64,000 nucleotides of DNA from Saccharina japonica. Lineage: Eukaryota; Sar; Phaeophyceae; Laminariales; Laminariaceae. Location of the stretch: the NCBI GenBank assembly GCA_008828725.1, contig MEHQ01003470.1, positions 119,661-183,660 on the forward strand. Direction: 5' to 3'. This document shows, in pieces, positions 35,690-47,935 of the stretch. The notes beneath the pieces are model-generated. The model searched no databases, was not told the DNA's origin, and saw nothing but the letters and a program-made list of their open reading frames with translations. Each line of letters begins with the position of its first letter. Positions within the stretch are counted from its first letter, which is position 1. The position numbers were made by a program, and so were the translations under genes.

Positions 35690-35940
35690 CCATACGTAGA
35701 TGATCAGTGTGATTTGTGTAACTGCAATGGTTCTAGTACAGAAATTGCGGCGGCCTTCATGTTTTCATCAATGGGATACATAGATTCGTATTTTGGGTTT
35801 ATTTACAGAGTCGCGGGGTGAGCGGACGCTACGCCCGTTCTCCCAGTCGACACTTGATACTGGTTCACGATTGCTTGGATCGCCTCAAGGTAAGCTCGGT
35901 GTCCCCCGAGTCATCCGCGTGATTCACCGCACTCCGTGCA
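35690..35940 (+). repeat. ~240-bp direct repeat, left copy
   Basis: Diverged match to 38655-38900 (CAGTGTGATTTGTGTAACTG, AGATTACGGCGG/AAATTGCGGCGG, GGGGTGAG-GGACG, ACGCGACCT). The two copies bracket the copia and recombinase fossils and are absent from the corresponding place after copy A. Confidence 0.5.
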
Positions 35941-36925
35941 CGACGCGACCTTTGACGCTACACAAGAGTTCGTACGGATTGGAATATGCATCGAGGCAAT
36001 GGCATGCGCACCTTATTAAATGTTTGCAGACTTTAGGAAGATTGCAGGGGCTGGCTGACGGAGGCTTGCTTGGTTTGATGGAGGAAGGGAGCGCAGTTGA
36101 TAACTGTCGTGGTTCATGTGAAACATATATTTGCAGTAGGAGATTGACCAAGATGTGACTACAGTAGTTCGGGACTTTGTTGCCAAATGGTTCCGACCAA
36201 GAACCTGGGAGAGGTACGTTGGTATTCAGGGTGTTTGTACGAGGGGGTTGGGGAAAATAGGGTGTTGAAGTCCCCCCAGGAGACATCCGCTAAACCATCG
36301 GAAGATTGATGCGGAATAGAGTCAGATACACGCATTTCGCTCTTTAAAACACGAGACCTGCGGAATGCGTCGAGAAAATCGAGCATCAGGGGACTGGCCG
36401 TTTCGCGAGTTTGTGGGTTTATGTCTACCACTCCAGCCTCCACCAGACATCTCCAATGCAGTAAGAGCAGTCGCTAGGTACTGCGCTACGCCTAAGTCTA
36501 TGCACTCGGGGGCTGCACTCTTGTATTTTAGGGCGTGTGACACGTACGAGTTCATTCGGGAATACGTGTCAAAGATGTACAGTAGGGTCCCTGAGCATGC
36601 AGGTATTTGCTGACGCGGACTCTACAAGTAATAAGGTGGTTGACAGGAGGTCAATTTGAGGGGGGCTAATGGTGTGTGGGGTTGCTTCTATAATCCATGC
36701 ATCGGGCTAGTTTGACGCAGAAACGCGTCACACTTTCTAGAGCGGTGGCAGAGTACGTGGTGCTCGCAGACGTCATTAAGGAAGTGCTGTTTATGCAGAA
36801 GGCTTGGCGTTTCATGTATCCTGAAGTCGGCACACCGTGCATACCGGTGCAGCTTGCGCAGAGCCCTCTCATCAACGCCAACTCCAAGCACGTCGACGTA
36901 CATCACCACGTTGTCAAGTAACTGG
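35860..36925 (+). mobile_element. Ty1/copia retrotransposon fossil (RT to RNase H part)
   Basis: Recognisable pieces of a copia Pol polyprotein in order: the reverse transcriptase stretch around 35960-36100 (LHKS-YGL, RQWHAHLIKCLQTLG), a part with DISNAVRAVARYCATPKS near 36440-36510, and RNase H with AEYVVLADVIKEV and NSKHVDVHHH near 36740-36915. No LTRs are recognised. It is broken many times and looks old. Confidence 0.75.
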
Positions 36926-37199
36926 CGTGGGGGAAAGAGCTATCGACCATCCACGTTCCGTCCCCTTGTCAGCATGCGGAAATCTGAACCAAAGCAATAC
37001 CTGCCGTAGAACTGTCCTGGATTCCACCGAAGACTCGCGATGGATGTATGGTGATTGTATTGCTGGATATAGCGAATGGTATACTATCTTGGTTTTAGAT
37101 AGTTTTGTACTATAGACGGCGTAATAATTATTGAAATTTGGTATTGGCTATTCGAGTATTGAATTTGCTATTTGAGATTCTGGGTTCTGGTAATTGGTA

Positions 37200-38400
37200 T
37201 TCGGATCGGAATTTGAGGGTTTAGGCTTTCGTTGGCAGGCACAACAGTTGACGAGATCACGAAGATCGGGGGGCAAAAGGGCCAGACACTGTTGGCCACG
37301 CTGAGATCTGAGATTGTCGGGCGGAAGAAGTAAGGAAGGGGACGTCGCGCAGTCGGAGCCTGGTAACCACTAATAATAATATTAAATCAATTGATTAGTT
37401 ATTAAACTGAGATGGGGAGCGAAAATCCCCCAGGTTCAGCCCCATGAGGAAGCACTGGACCCCGCCCGCACTGCTGCGCCATGACCGGCCGCGCCGCCGC
37501 GTGATATTGCTGCTTGGCTCACACGGCCACATATTTAATGAGTTTGAGGGTATCCGAGCGATACACTTTCATATGCCTTTTCCCTTAGATTAAAACATTT
37601 TATGTGGGAGACTCGGTGAGTAAGTCGTTGGCAGGCACAACAGTTGACGGGATCACGAAGATCGGGGGGTGGAAGACAGAGAGTATAGCGAAGCACCTCG
37701 TCGGTTCGACGACGAGCGCAGGGGTCCAAGCGTCTAAAAAGACTCGGGACCACGAGCACGCGCGTGCGAACGAGTTGCCGCTATCCCAGGCTTTCGAGTC
37801 AGGCTTTTCCGCATGCGCGAAAAAGTACGCCTAACGTACGGATCATTTAAGTAAGTTTGGGTGAGACAATACAATAATACCCGGCCGCTGGCTAAGGCTA
37901 ACCTAGTAAATACAATGAAGTTCGGGTGGGACCATCGGCCGGGGCAGGAGGCCTCATCCAAATCCAATACTTACATTGAATGATCGGCGGCAGCGCTAAA
38001 GAATACTATAGTAAAATCGTTGACCAATCAGCGGGAAACAACCGTTGGAACAAAAGAGGTGGTTCCAGCTTTGGTTTGGTTGTATGAGATTCGGTGTGCT
38101 GCCCCTCCATCATTCGGTCGAGAGCGAGCCGAGCAGCGAGGAACAGGGTAATAGGTGCAGGAAAAAATACAGACCTTCCCACCCACCCCACAAGCTTGAT
38201 TAGTAGTCTTTTTCTGCACGGTCATTTTCGATTCCAGGGAGAGACACCGCGCTGAGAGCGCACTCAGCGCGGAGTTTATCCCGGGCGAGGCCCTCCGCCG
38301 GAGCAGGAGGCCTCATCCAAATCCAATACTTACATTGAATGATCGGCAGCAGCGCTAAAGAATACTATAGTAATATCGTAGGTGTTTGTATTTTGAGATT
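37200..38400 (+). mobile_element. Fossil tyrosine-recombinase element (Crypton- or DIRS-like)
   Basis: 37620-37830 encodes the C-terminal part of a tyrosine recombinase (TTVDGITKIGGWKTESIAKH), and a shorter duplicate of its start lies at 37237-37330. Two near-identical 82-bp direct repeats follow (37938-38019 and 38296-38378, AGGAGGCCTCATCC...GCTAAAGAATACTATAG). Broken; family level only. Confidence 0.55.
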
Positions 38401-38654
38401 CGAGATTCTGGGTTTTCGTTCTTGTTTTGGGCGTTCGGGGCTTTTTTAAGGATTTTTTTTCAGATGGGGAGGGAGTATATTTAACGGGGATAGCACTAGT
38501 ATGAGAGGTTGCCAGTTTTACTTCTGGGTCTTTACTTCCCGTAGTGTTTCAGGAAGAGTAGTTTATGTTTTGGAGTATCCTGATGTTCGGAGTGCATGAA
38601 CGCTGTCGTCACGAGTACGCAACGAGCAGAAGAGAAGTGGAGGTATCTCGTGTA

Positions 38655-38900
38655 GCATAGTCTGGTCTGTGTGATTTGTGTAACTAACTGCAGGTGGTCT
38701 ACGGAGATTACGGCGGGGATTACTTTTCCCTGGATGGGATGCGTCTATATTGAATAAGGATATCGGCATCCTGTACAGGGTCCAGGGGTGAGAGGACGGT
38801 GAATTATATCTCCCACTCGATACTACCTGGTTTACGTCATCGCCTCATGGCAAGCTGGCGCTCCACCGTGCTACAGTGTACACATGATCTACCGCAGCGC
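38655..38900 (+). repeat. ~240-bp direct repeat, right copy
   Basis: Partner of 35690-35940. Confidence 0.5.
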
Positions 38901-38974
38901 GTGTATGACGCGACCTGTTTGAAGCCAACTTGAAATTGGGGCACAAACTGAACCCTTCATTGAACACGTCGCCC

Positions 38975-39900
38975 GCCAGGAGCGGAGGGGGGAGAGGTGC
39001 GACGCGGAAGCAGGGGTAACAGCAGCAAGTGGGGAGGATAATACTTTTAAATCATTCGCTGAAACGTGTCACTGGTGGCCTTCTAAGTTGAGATATCCAA
39101 CTACTACTATTCTTGTGCTCTGTTGCAGTCCGTGTTCTTGGCCGTTCTTTGTTTTCGAGTTGGTATTTTCCTGCCAAGCCGATGGGTTTCCTGTGCATGG
39201 AGGCTTGATAGTCCTATGCCCTTTGGGGCAAGTCTGATCGTTGATCCTTGTTCTGACGCATCATGCGTATTGCCGGTAGTTGTTTTTGCTACGTAGTGAC
39301 ATGGAATGGTATATACCACCGCCCGTAGCACCATTTCTATGCGTAATGCGTTACTGATGCCAGATAACACGGCATGCTTTGCGTTCGTTTTGTTTTTTGC
39401 TTTCTCCCAACGGCATGCTTCAGCCTGGCTTTGCGACTGGATTGTTCAGGAAAATGCGCCAGTAGTGTGAGGACACCATCATCGCAGACGATGTGTGTTC
39501 TTGAATCAATCCGTTCACGTTCCTTCTTGTGATTATTAGTGCATCGTTTTTGGCAATACGTGGTATTCGTTGTGTTGTTCCGACTGCGCTGTGCTTGGGG
39601 TATGCTTCGGCGTATTTGGTCATGAATGGTCCCTCCCTTTCATGATGGATTTTGTGGGGAGTCTGGATACTACACCATTAAGGAGACCTGTTGTGCGGCA
39701 AGTTCCAGTTCAGTTTATTCTACCTGCAACACCGCTCTATGCTCGAGAGTACGACTTCGACCACGAAAGGCTGACGAGATGGGAGACTTCAGCAGTAAGA
39801 ACCGCACCTTCGCTAACACCGTTAGTAGTGACCAAAGTCTTCAAAAGTTGGACACCCTCGGCGCTCAAAGAATGACGAAAGCATAACTGGTTGGCGCTTA
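38975..39900 (+). repeat. Continuation of copy B 3' flank, right arm of the segmental duplication
   Basis: Matches 5165-6290 in order: GAAACGTG-CACT, GTTTGT/TTCGAGTTGGTATTTTC, CTGCCAAGC, TTTTCTCCCAACGG, CAGCCTGG, GCATCACCATCG/ACACCATCATCG. It resumes where 35650 left off, so the 3.3 kb between is an insertion. No gene seen. Confidence 0.55.
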
Positions 39901-40169
39901 ATACCGCTTAATATCGGCTAGTATCAGTCGCAGAGATGTGCATGTTAGAATGTACGATAGACGAACTGTCTATTGCTCTGATATTGACAGATCTACGATA
40001 GTATGCGGTAAGATTATCAGTAGGAGGAACAATAAGAGTACCCATAGTACATCGTATCATAAGGGTACTGGAACATGGGGTATTGAGGGTACTGGCACAT
40101 GAGCATACCATGGGGGTCATGTACAGTAGTCATGTAAAATAAGTTGTGACCAAGTTATTAGGGTGATCG

Positions 40170-41460
40170 CACCATGCAATCGCACCAGTGTTGTGAGCCC
40201 CACCGAGCTCACTCTCGCAACACACCACCGCTCTCTAGAGCACGGCCACATAAGTGCCACATTTCAAACCATCTCTTTCTCTTCTGTTATATTGAACAAC
40301 AGTGAACTTCGCGGTCACTAGGTGCCGTCAGCCACCTGCGTGTTTCTCCAAGAGAGATCCACACGTGTTTCTCCACAAGAGATCCATTAATATTATTATT
40401 ATTATTATATCAGTGTACGGAATATAAAAGGGGCAGCCTAGGCTGATCACGGCAACAAAGGGGCCTACCGCGACACCAATACTCCGCTCGCGCAGCAACA
40501 GGAAGCGTATGAAAAAGCGCCTCGCGAACTTTACTCGATCCTATTTATGGTAACGAAGAAACAGGTATACATCATCGTGCTCCAACACGAAGATGCGCAC
40601 CCGGCACCAGCGGCGACGGGCGGAAGACCTGACACGAACTACAAGACACGTATAGCAAGGTGACCGACGAGACCATCCGCGCAATAACAGCAGAACTGGC
40701 ACCAACCACCATGAAGTCCGGACGACACCCGAACGATCGCTTCAGCCAGGTACTAACCAAGCGTGCGGAGGTCGAGGCAATGTACGGGCGGACACATGCC
40801 TGATCGTGGATTGAAAGACATGCTCATCCAATGATTTAGTTTCTGGACCATGAGCGCGTCAAGTTAATCAATGTACATCATGATCCGACCCTCGGCCTCG
40901 ACCAAAAACAGACGAATATTCGCCATATGTATCTAATTTAGACAACCTGTCCTCCAGCAGGACAGCGGAGCGGAGACTTGCGGGGCGTTCTGGCGTCGTG
41001 TCAGTGTGGTTAGTTGTCTGTTGTTTATGTGACAAGGCAGGAACAATCTTACGGAGATGCCCTATATATGCCCGACAAGGATAACAACGTAAGATACACC
41101 AGTCTGGACAAGGGCAAGAATCACGCCAAGAAGAAACCGCCTGGAGCGAAGGCTGCAGCAGTTGGGGCGCCGGGAAGAAGTGGATTTCCGTTAACAAGTA
41201 CACGTCCCGCAACAATGCTGACTGCTATTGGCAGGGCGCGCGACGCCCGCAGGACAGCGCTTGACCACTGCTGCTGTGCTCGGAACCAACGCAAACAATG
41301 AGGATACAAAACGAGTTTGTCGATGTGAGCGGGTATGGCTTTGCGGCTCGCGGCTCGCGGCCACACCGCCACCGCCACCCTCGTGGGCGTCGATAACTCA
41401 GAGAAGGGGCGGGACGTCCACCTTCGTCATGGTAGTACTATCCGGCTCGTGACGGCCACC
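40170..41460 (+). mobile_element. Ty1/copia fossil: LTR-like region and gag-like part
   Basis: 40180-40500 looks like an LTR (TGTTGTGAGC start, TATAAAAGG box at 40425). 40505-40940 translates in pieces to a copia Gag (IIVLQHEDAHP, MKSGRHPNDRF, DHERVKLINVHH, LGLDQ), and 41190-41345 to a DVSGYGFAA-type stretch. Broken many times; a separate copy from the 36-kb fossil. Confidence 0.6.
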
Positions 41461-42200
41461 GTAAAGTTAGAGCCTTTCCATTCCTCCGGCAAGAGCTAGA
41501 CGACATCGGCACCACGGCCAACGCCGTCAAGACCATGGCAAAACCAGCGAGAGGGCACACGGCGCGACGGCCGAGGAGATACGGCTCCTGCAAAGCGCTG
41601 ACCTCCGCGTTGCAGACGAAGGCAAGGTGGCGGTGTTTGATTTCCTGATCGGCACAGACAGCTACGAGCTGTAGCGACCAGTGGAGGTGATGAAGGTTGG
41701 AGGCGCGGACCACCTTGCGCACTGCCCCGCAAACATGCTGGACAGGCAAGCGGTGGCCCTCATCGCCGTCGTCGAATCCCTTGGGCTGAGGACAAGTTAC
41801 CTCGAAAGGGCTCTGGACACGGGGCGGACAACGGGGCGCAGTGGGCGTGCGAGAACATCCTCGAGCTATCGGGCGTGGCGGAGGCACAGTCGGTTTTCGA
41901 GGAGGGGTGCCCGGATAATCGGCTGACGTTTCAGCCTCACCAGCAAGCCCAAGCACGGCTCTCTACGGGGGCGCGATGGTTAAGGCTGCCGTTGACGGAA
42001 GCGAGGCGGATGTCTGCCTCTATTGGAAGCGGGGTTGGGATTATGCTGGGGATTATGGCAGACCTCACTGGCCCGCTAGGAGATCGGGTGAAGAAGGGGC
42101 TCCCTGAATCGAGTATTATCGCTCAGCCCGGAGGTAGCTTGCGGGAGATTCGAGAGACATGGGGGGGGGGCGAAGGAATCGATGGTAGGCATCGTCCCTG
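41461..42200. other. Repeat-like stretch, unassigned
   Basis: GC-rich with open frames on both strands but no domain I can name. It may belong to the copia fossil on its left or the LINE on its right. Confidence 0.3.
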
Positions 42201-42279
42201 AATCTTGGCTGGAATGGGATGCAGGCCCCAAGGCCCGCAGAGGCCGACATTCCAGCGGCGCATGACACCGGAAGTATTA

Positions 42280-43225
42280 ACTCCAGGGAAAGCCCAACAG
42301 AAGTTGGGCAAGCTAGTCAATCAGGGCCGGCACGCCGCTCACACAGCTTCGCTGCGCCAGGTGCCGGGGACGGTACGTCCGCCTGAGCCGGACGACCCGC
42401 TGGGGGGGAGAGAAACCAAATCCTTCGCCAAAGCTCGGTACGGGAGCCCGCAAGGGGCGGGAGCCACCGCATGCCTTCGAGCGCAGCCAACGGACTCGCT
42501 CCCTGTCATACCAGGACCATATTGCGTGAGCAATGAAAGGCGTCTCATGGGGACTGAGGAACACGTGGCAGTGAAGTGCCCCTGCCTGCTGCGATGCAGT
42601 CGACGCGGGCACTCTACCTACCCGTATCTTCCCCCAGAACCCGGGTGCAGATGGACCCGCACCAGTCGCTTCTCCACACGATCTCCCGCACGCTGAAGCG
42701 ACTTGGGACTCCTCACCAAGTTTAGAGCGGGGAACCCTTCACGGCGGAGAGGAACCTGCAGATGGACGTCGTCGTGGCAAGAGGCGGTCTTCGGAAAGCC
42801 CCGAACCGAGAGTACAGGGAAAAGTCCATCCTGCTGGACGTCACCCATGCACAACCGCAAGCGCAGGTACACCTCCAAGGAGGCAGCTCCGACCAACATG
42901 TAGCTGCCGCTTCTACTCGCGAGGCGCTCAAGCGTCGACACTACAGTACGCTCGTCCGGGAAGCACGTGTCCTTCGACGAACGGAGCTATAACGTTGGCA
43001 CCTAAACGGTGGACGGTTTTGGATGCCTCGGGGTAGAGGGTGGCATATTTAGCGACCAGCTGGCGGCAAGCGTCGTAGGGGGGGCTGGATGGAGGGTTGA
43101 TGGCGAGGAAGGGGGTGGTGAAGGAACGCCTCCTTCAAAGTGTGTCGGTGACCACACAGGTCGCCACTTGACGCAAGGTGTCGCCCTGCAAGCCCCAGCC
43201 CGGGGGTCGCCAGGAAGTGTGAAGG
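42280..43225 (+). mobile_element. LINE 3' end, restriction-like endonuclease (RLE) domain, decayed
   Basis: Read across three frames it gives the C-terminal part of an RLE-type non-LTR retrotransposon protein: ACLRAQPTDSLPVIPG (42470), a worn zinc-knuckle (EEHVAVKCPC, 42560), HQSLLHTISRTLKRLG (42660), MDVVVARGGLR (42762), KSILLDVTHAQPQAQVHL (42820) and SDQLAASVVGG (43053). The two acidic residues of MDVVV and LLDVT fit an RLE core. Frames change near 42610 and 43000, with a stop at 42723-42725, so it is a pseudogene. The reverse transcriptase part is missing. Confidence 0.72.
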
Positions 43226-43228
43226 AGC

Positions 43229-43290
43229 CTGAGGGGGGGTACTCATGTCGTGCACGGCCGTAGTCCTATGACCATAGACCCCCGCATGGG
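43229..43290 (-). repeat. PCR family, fragment
   Basis: G7-TACTCATGTCGTGCACGG then GTCCTATGACCATAGAC, reverse of the family's 3' end; sits right after the LINE coding part. Confidence 0.7.
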
Positions 43291-43299
43291 GGGGGGGGG

Positions 43300-44500
43300 T
43301 GATTGCGTGGGGATGGCGCCTGCACGCGGCTAAGGGACCAAAGGTAGAAGCTAAAGGAGCATATCATGAAAAAAATAAGAACCAAGGGCAGGAACCGCTG
43401 TAGGTACAGAAGAGAGTAAGACTTCGTGCATTGATTTCCATTGTCTTGGTTGCCCTTGATTTTTCTTGTTTCGGGTAATGTTTTATTAGCGATCAACGTT
43501 GAAGCTTATGCTGCACATTTGTCGTATGGAAAACGCAATACCTGGTACATAATATTGGCTGTGTGTTAATTACGGATCCACGATCTAACAAAATATACCT
43601 AAATCAATTCGCTCGGGAAACGCTCGCCTGGATCCAAGCTCCTTCGACAACAACAAGCATCGACGAGGTCATCTGCCGCCGTAGGTTTGGACAACAGGCG
43701 CAACAATTACCTGACAGTTTTGGTCACCTCCGCTGCGGAAATCTAGCTCAAATCAAGATGGACTGCTGCTTGCTGCTTTGGCAATGCACAATTTGAGCGT
43801 ACACGACATAGCATACCCACCCGTATCACCCGGGGGTGATAATAGAACACACCCACCTCCTCTGACGAATTTGAATACCGATTTTCTCAACCACCGGTGG
43901 AGTTTATGCACCAAGCGAGGCGTCTATGGAAAGGGATCTCGACGAGATCTTCCGAAAGCCGCCGTTTTCGATATCCCCCCCTCCCCCCCCCCTCCCCCCC
44001 CCCCCCCCCCCCCTGATGTTTGAGAAAATCGCGTCTGGACACCCGTCCATCCCAGGGGGGGGTGTTATACACTGCCATACACGGTGGTAGCTGCTTGCTG
44101 TAGGTCGGGTTTCTTCCCATGACGCCTGCCCCCACCCTTTCCCTCGCCTCCTCTCTTTCTCGCAGGCTGCGCTAGCAAACACAACAACACCCGTCCTTTC
44201 CGTTCCGTGCGTCGTTACAGACATGCAAGATAAACAGAAGCCTCCCACCCGAGTGAAAGCAACAAGCAGGAGCCAAGAAACTGGAAAAAAAAAACATTAT
44301 TTATCTCGTAACAACTTCAACTTCAACAAGAAGCGATCATGACGTCATGTGTCTTTGATTCGCCTGATCAGGATGTTGACCTTCAGGCATGGATAGAGCA
44401 ATAGGCATGGAATATATCTCTCTCTTCTCGCATTATTTCTTTATTTTTCCCTCCCTTGACCAGCACACAGCTTTGCCGAAGCACGCCATCACCGCCATAA
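43300..44500. other. Non-coding stretch with poly-C tract
   Basis: 43976-44012 is a long C-run. The frame 43563-43796 has exon-like composition (ETLAWIQAPS) but no domain and no supported splice partners. Nothing else recognised. Confidence 0.35.
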
Positions 44501-44504
44501 AATC

Positions 44505-44880
44505 GGACAGATAGATCGTGATCTAGATCATCTAGATCCTAGCCCGCCTTTAAGAGGGCGTCGTGAATGATCTGCACGTTACAGATCCAACCCAGGAACT
44601 CTGTCCTAGATCGTGCAGACTATACAGCTCCCACGCGGCAGCATGATCTACAGTAGATCATACAGATCATCAGATCATACAGATCATACAGATCATACAG
44701 ATCATACAGATCATACAGATCATACAGATCATACAGATCATACAGATCATACAGATCATACAGATCATACAGATCATACAGATCATACAGATCATACAGA
44801 TCAGGAATGCATCTGCCCTGAAAAATCTAGATCATGAAGTGGGAATGACCTATATGATCTGTCCGAGGTGCTGATCACCC
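44505..44880 (+). repeat. Repeat element with (ATCATACAG)n core, copy 1
   Basis: Nine-base units ATCATACAG run from about 44656 to 44802 (~16 units). The flanks (CAGATCCAACCC-GGAA, GCATGATCTACAG, GGAATGCATCTGCCCTGAA, ATCTAGATCAT) recur reversed at 56455-56705, so the array is part of a dispersed element. Confidence 0.8.
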
Positions 44881-45164
44881 CCCCCCCTCTACCAAACATA
44901 GCTCTGCCTTACAGAAAAAAAGGGGAAAAAAACGATTTCTGCCATGTACGTAGGCTGCCTAGGATAATAAAAGCAGCTCAAGCTTGACAAAGCCTGCCTA
45001 CAAAGCTGCGGTGTTCAAAACTGCACACATATTGTTTGGGACTACAGTAACTACTTGGAACTACAGTGGGTGTGGAAAATTTTCGCAGTCGGAGAAGGGT
45101 CAAGCATAGCATATTCTGCTCCTTCTGTGCACGCCCTCAAGTTGAACGCGAATTCAAATTGAAC

Positions 45165-45430
45165 ACGAATTCCGGCACACAATCTTCCACACCAGAGAGC
45201 AGCAGCAGCAGCAGCAGCAGCAGCGAGCGCAACTATAACTATCCATCCCGAGCATGACCATCAGAGTAAGCACGCTACAAAGCCAACCTGATCCGCGTCT
45301 GTTGCCACCCTCAACGCAAAACGCGAAATCCGGCACAAAATTATCCCACAACATAGAGGAGCAGCAGCGGCAGCAAGCATAATAACAAATACCCACCCCG
45401 ATCATGACGATTTACATAATAAACACTCAT
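45165..45430 (+). repeat. Diverged tandem duplication with CAG run
   Basis: 45165-45275 and 45317-45430 share CCGGCACA-AAT-TTCC, the AGCAGCAGC run, AACTAT/ACAAAT, CCCGAGCATGACCAT/CCCGATCATGACGAT. No gene seen from 44880 to 46440. Confidence 0.6.
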
Positions 45431-46440
45431 ACCGTACACATATAAAAAAAGATTTAAAAAAAATCCCAATAAACGGCCGGGAGAAACAACAAGGTACGAT
45501 GGCGATGATAGCGTATCACAATAAACGTCCAGCAGATTACAGCCGTCCCGCCGCTCCCACTCCTGCGTGTGAGGTTCATCCTCTCACCTGTCTTGCATTG
45601 CCCACTAAAAAAAAAAGGTGATCTACGTAGCCGAATCCGCTTTCAGCGTCGACAACTGTATAACCACCATACACCTGACTTTTTTCCTGTGGGACGTTTC
45701 GTAATTATTCCACAACCTCAGCAAAAGCGTCCATCCGAAATCCTCCCCGCCCCCCAAAAGACTATTGTGGCGCACTCCCTACAGCGAGACAAAGCGGCAG
45801 CAACTTCCGTGCCGTACGCCCCACCCCGTCTGCTGCGTAGCATGCACTGATTTCGGTTGCGCCAACCCAATCAAATCGTGCTCCCAGGTATGCCCCATTT
45901 GTAAAAAGCAACCACGAAACCATAACTTCAAAAAAAAATGAAACTGCCAGAACAAGAGCGAATGCCTCCCAGCAAATCCAACTCCACACAATCGCTCTCG
46001 TCCCCCCCCCCCCCCCCATATGCTCTACTGTCACATTCACTCATCGCCATAATATAGACTGCTGTGGTCACAAAAACATGCTCCTACTCGTATTACTCTG
46101 GAGGGACGCGGGGATATATAAAGCAAAACCAAGAAAATAGATAAAAATAAAGCAAGAAAAAGGAATGAAGAAATTCGCTCATCTATCACCACTTTGGTCC
46201 TCGGTGTTTTAGGGCAATAATAGTCCGACACAAGGCTGAGGTTTTTTTCCAACGCCGCCGTTGCCGTCAATTTATTTTGTTTCGACTTTCAGACAGGTTC
46301 AACTTACATGAGTTTAGTTGTCGCGAAGGGTTGATTTAGTAATGATCTTCATATTTTAGGCAATGACGAACGGTGCTTTTTTCCCGTTTTGCCTCGAGCA
46401 TTAGAGGGGAAACCTTCCCCCTCTTCCCCCCCCCTCCCCC

Positions 46441-46549
46441 NNNNNNNNNNNNNNNNNNNNNNNNNNNNNNNNNNNNNNNNNNNNNNNNNNNNNNNNNNNN
46501 NNNNNNNNNNNNNNNNNNNNNNNNNNNNNNNNNNNNNNNNNNNNNNNNN
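46441..46549. other. Assembly gap (109 N)
   Basis: Run of N flanked by poly-C on both sides. Confidence 0.99.
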
Positions 46550-46633
46550 CCCTCCCCCCTCCCCCATCCGCCTCCATTGCAGCGTGGCACTCTAAAAGAT
46601 CGCGTGTGCCTATTTGACGCGGACGGTGAAAGC

Positions 46634-46743
46634 ACGCAAAGCACGCAAAGCAAAGCAAAGCAAAGCAAAGCAAAGCAAAGCAAAGCAAAGCAAAGCAAAG
46701 CAAAGCAAAGCAAAGCAAAGCAAAGCAAAGCAAAGCGAAGCGA
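46634..46743 (+). repeat. (CAAAG)n microsatellite
   Basis: About 20 perfect CAAAG units, then two CGAAG variants. It creates spurious frames on both strands. Confidence 0.95.
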
Positions 46744-47282
46744 AGCTACCCCCACCAGCGGCATGCCAACGCTCTGCGACAACAAAAAACATCACAAACA
46801 AAAACATCGCGCCCATCGAGACCAAGACCAAGACTAAGACCAAGATCAAAACCAAGCGCCTGCGAACCAGAAAAACAAAAAAGACAGCAACACTACCATA
46901 GCTGACCACCTTGAGCACAATCCTCCGCTACCCCTCCCCGCCTCGCCCCAATACCAAAAAGACACCGACAAAATTCCGCCCTCCAATTATCTGTACAATA
47001 ATGGCTCCCCCACCTGTTCTCCCCCACCTCGGCTATCCTCTGCTTCCTCCTCCTCCTCCTGCTCCTGCTCTTCCTCCTTATGGATAAACCAAAGTGCCCG
47101 TGGACAAAAAATGAAAGAAAAAATAAATGAAAACAAAAACAACGAGACAAACACACACGAAAATAAACGACGAACGACGAAGAGGCACTCGTTGCCGATA
47201 CTGCTACCCGATACCGGCACCGTTGTCGATGCCGATAGTTTGTTAACGATGGTGTCACCGGTAGTGCTGCCGATAGTTTGTT

Positions 47283-47699
47283 AACGACGCTGTTACCGCT
47301 ACCGCTACCGTTACCATTGCCGATGCCGACGATACCGATACCGATACCGATACCGACACCATTCCCGATGCCGACGACACCGATACCGATACCGATACCG
47401 ATACCGATACCGATACTGATACTGATACCGACACCGACACCGACACCGATACCGATACCGATACCGATACCGATACCGATATCGATACCGATACCGATAC
47501 CGATACCGATACCGTTGCCGATGCCGATGCTGACGACACTGATACCGATAATCGATGCCGATGCCGACGACACCGATACCGATACCGATGCCGATACGGA
47601 TACCGATACCGATACCGATACGGATACCGATATCGATACCGATACAGATACAGATACCGATACCGATACCGATACCGACACCGATACCGACACCGATAA

Positions 47700-47792
<93 letters not shown>

Positions 47793-47935
47793 TACCGATA
47801 CCGATACCGATACCGATGCCGATGCCGATGCCGATGCCGATACCGATACCGATACCGATGCCGATGCCGATACCGAAACCGATACCGATACCGACACCGA
47901 CACCGATACCGATACCGATACCGATTACGATTCCG
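47283..47935 (+). repeat. (CCGATA/CCGACA)n hexamer array
   Basis: About 650 bp of six-base units, mostly GATACC with an internal homogeneous block of GACACC (47701-47790) and GATGCC patches. Open in several frames (DT, PI, IG or SV dipeptides), which I attribute to the array. Confidence 0.93.

Noticed and set aside
46336-46837. Frames crossing the N gap
   Set aside because: Open only because N is untranslatable and because of the CAAAG repeat.
46893-47903. 336-codon minus-strand frame (Ser-Val repeats) and the overlapping plus frames
   Set aside because: Produced by the hexamer array, which stays open in several frames; no domain outside the repeat.
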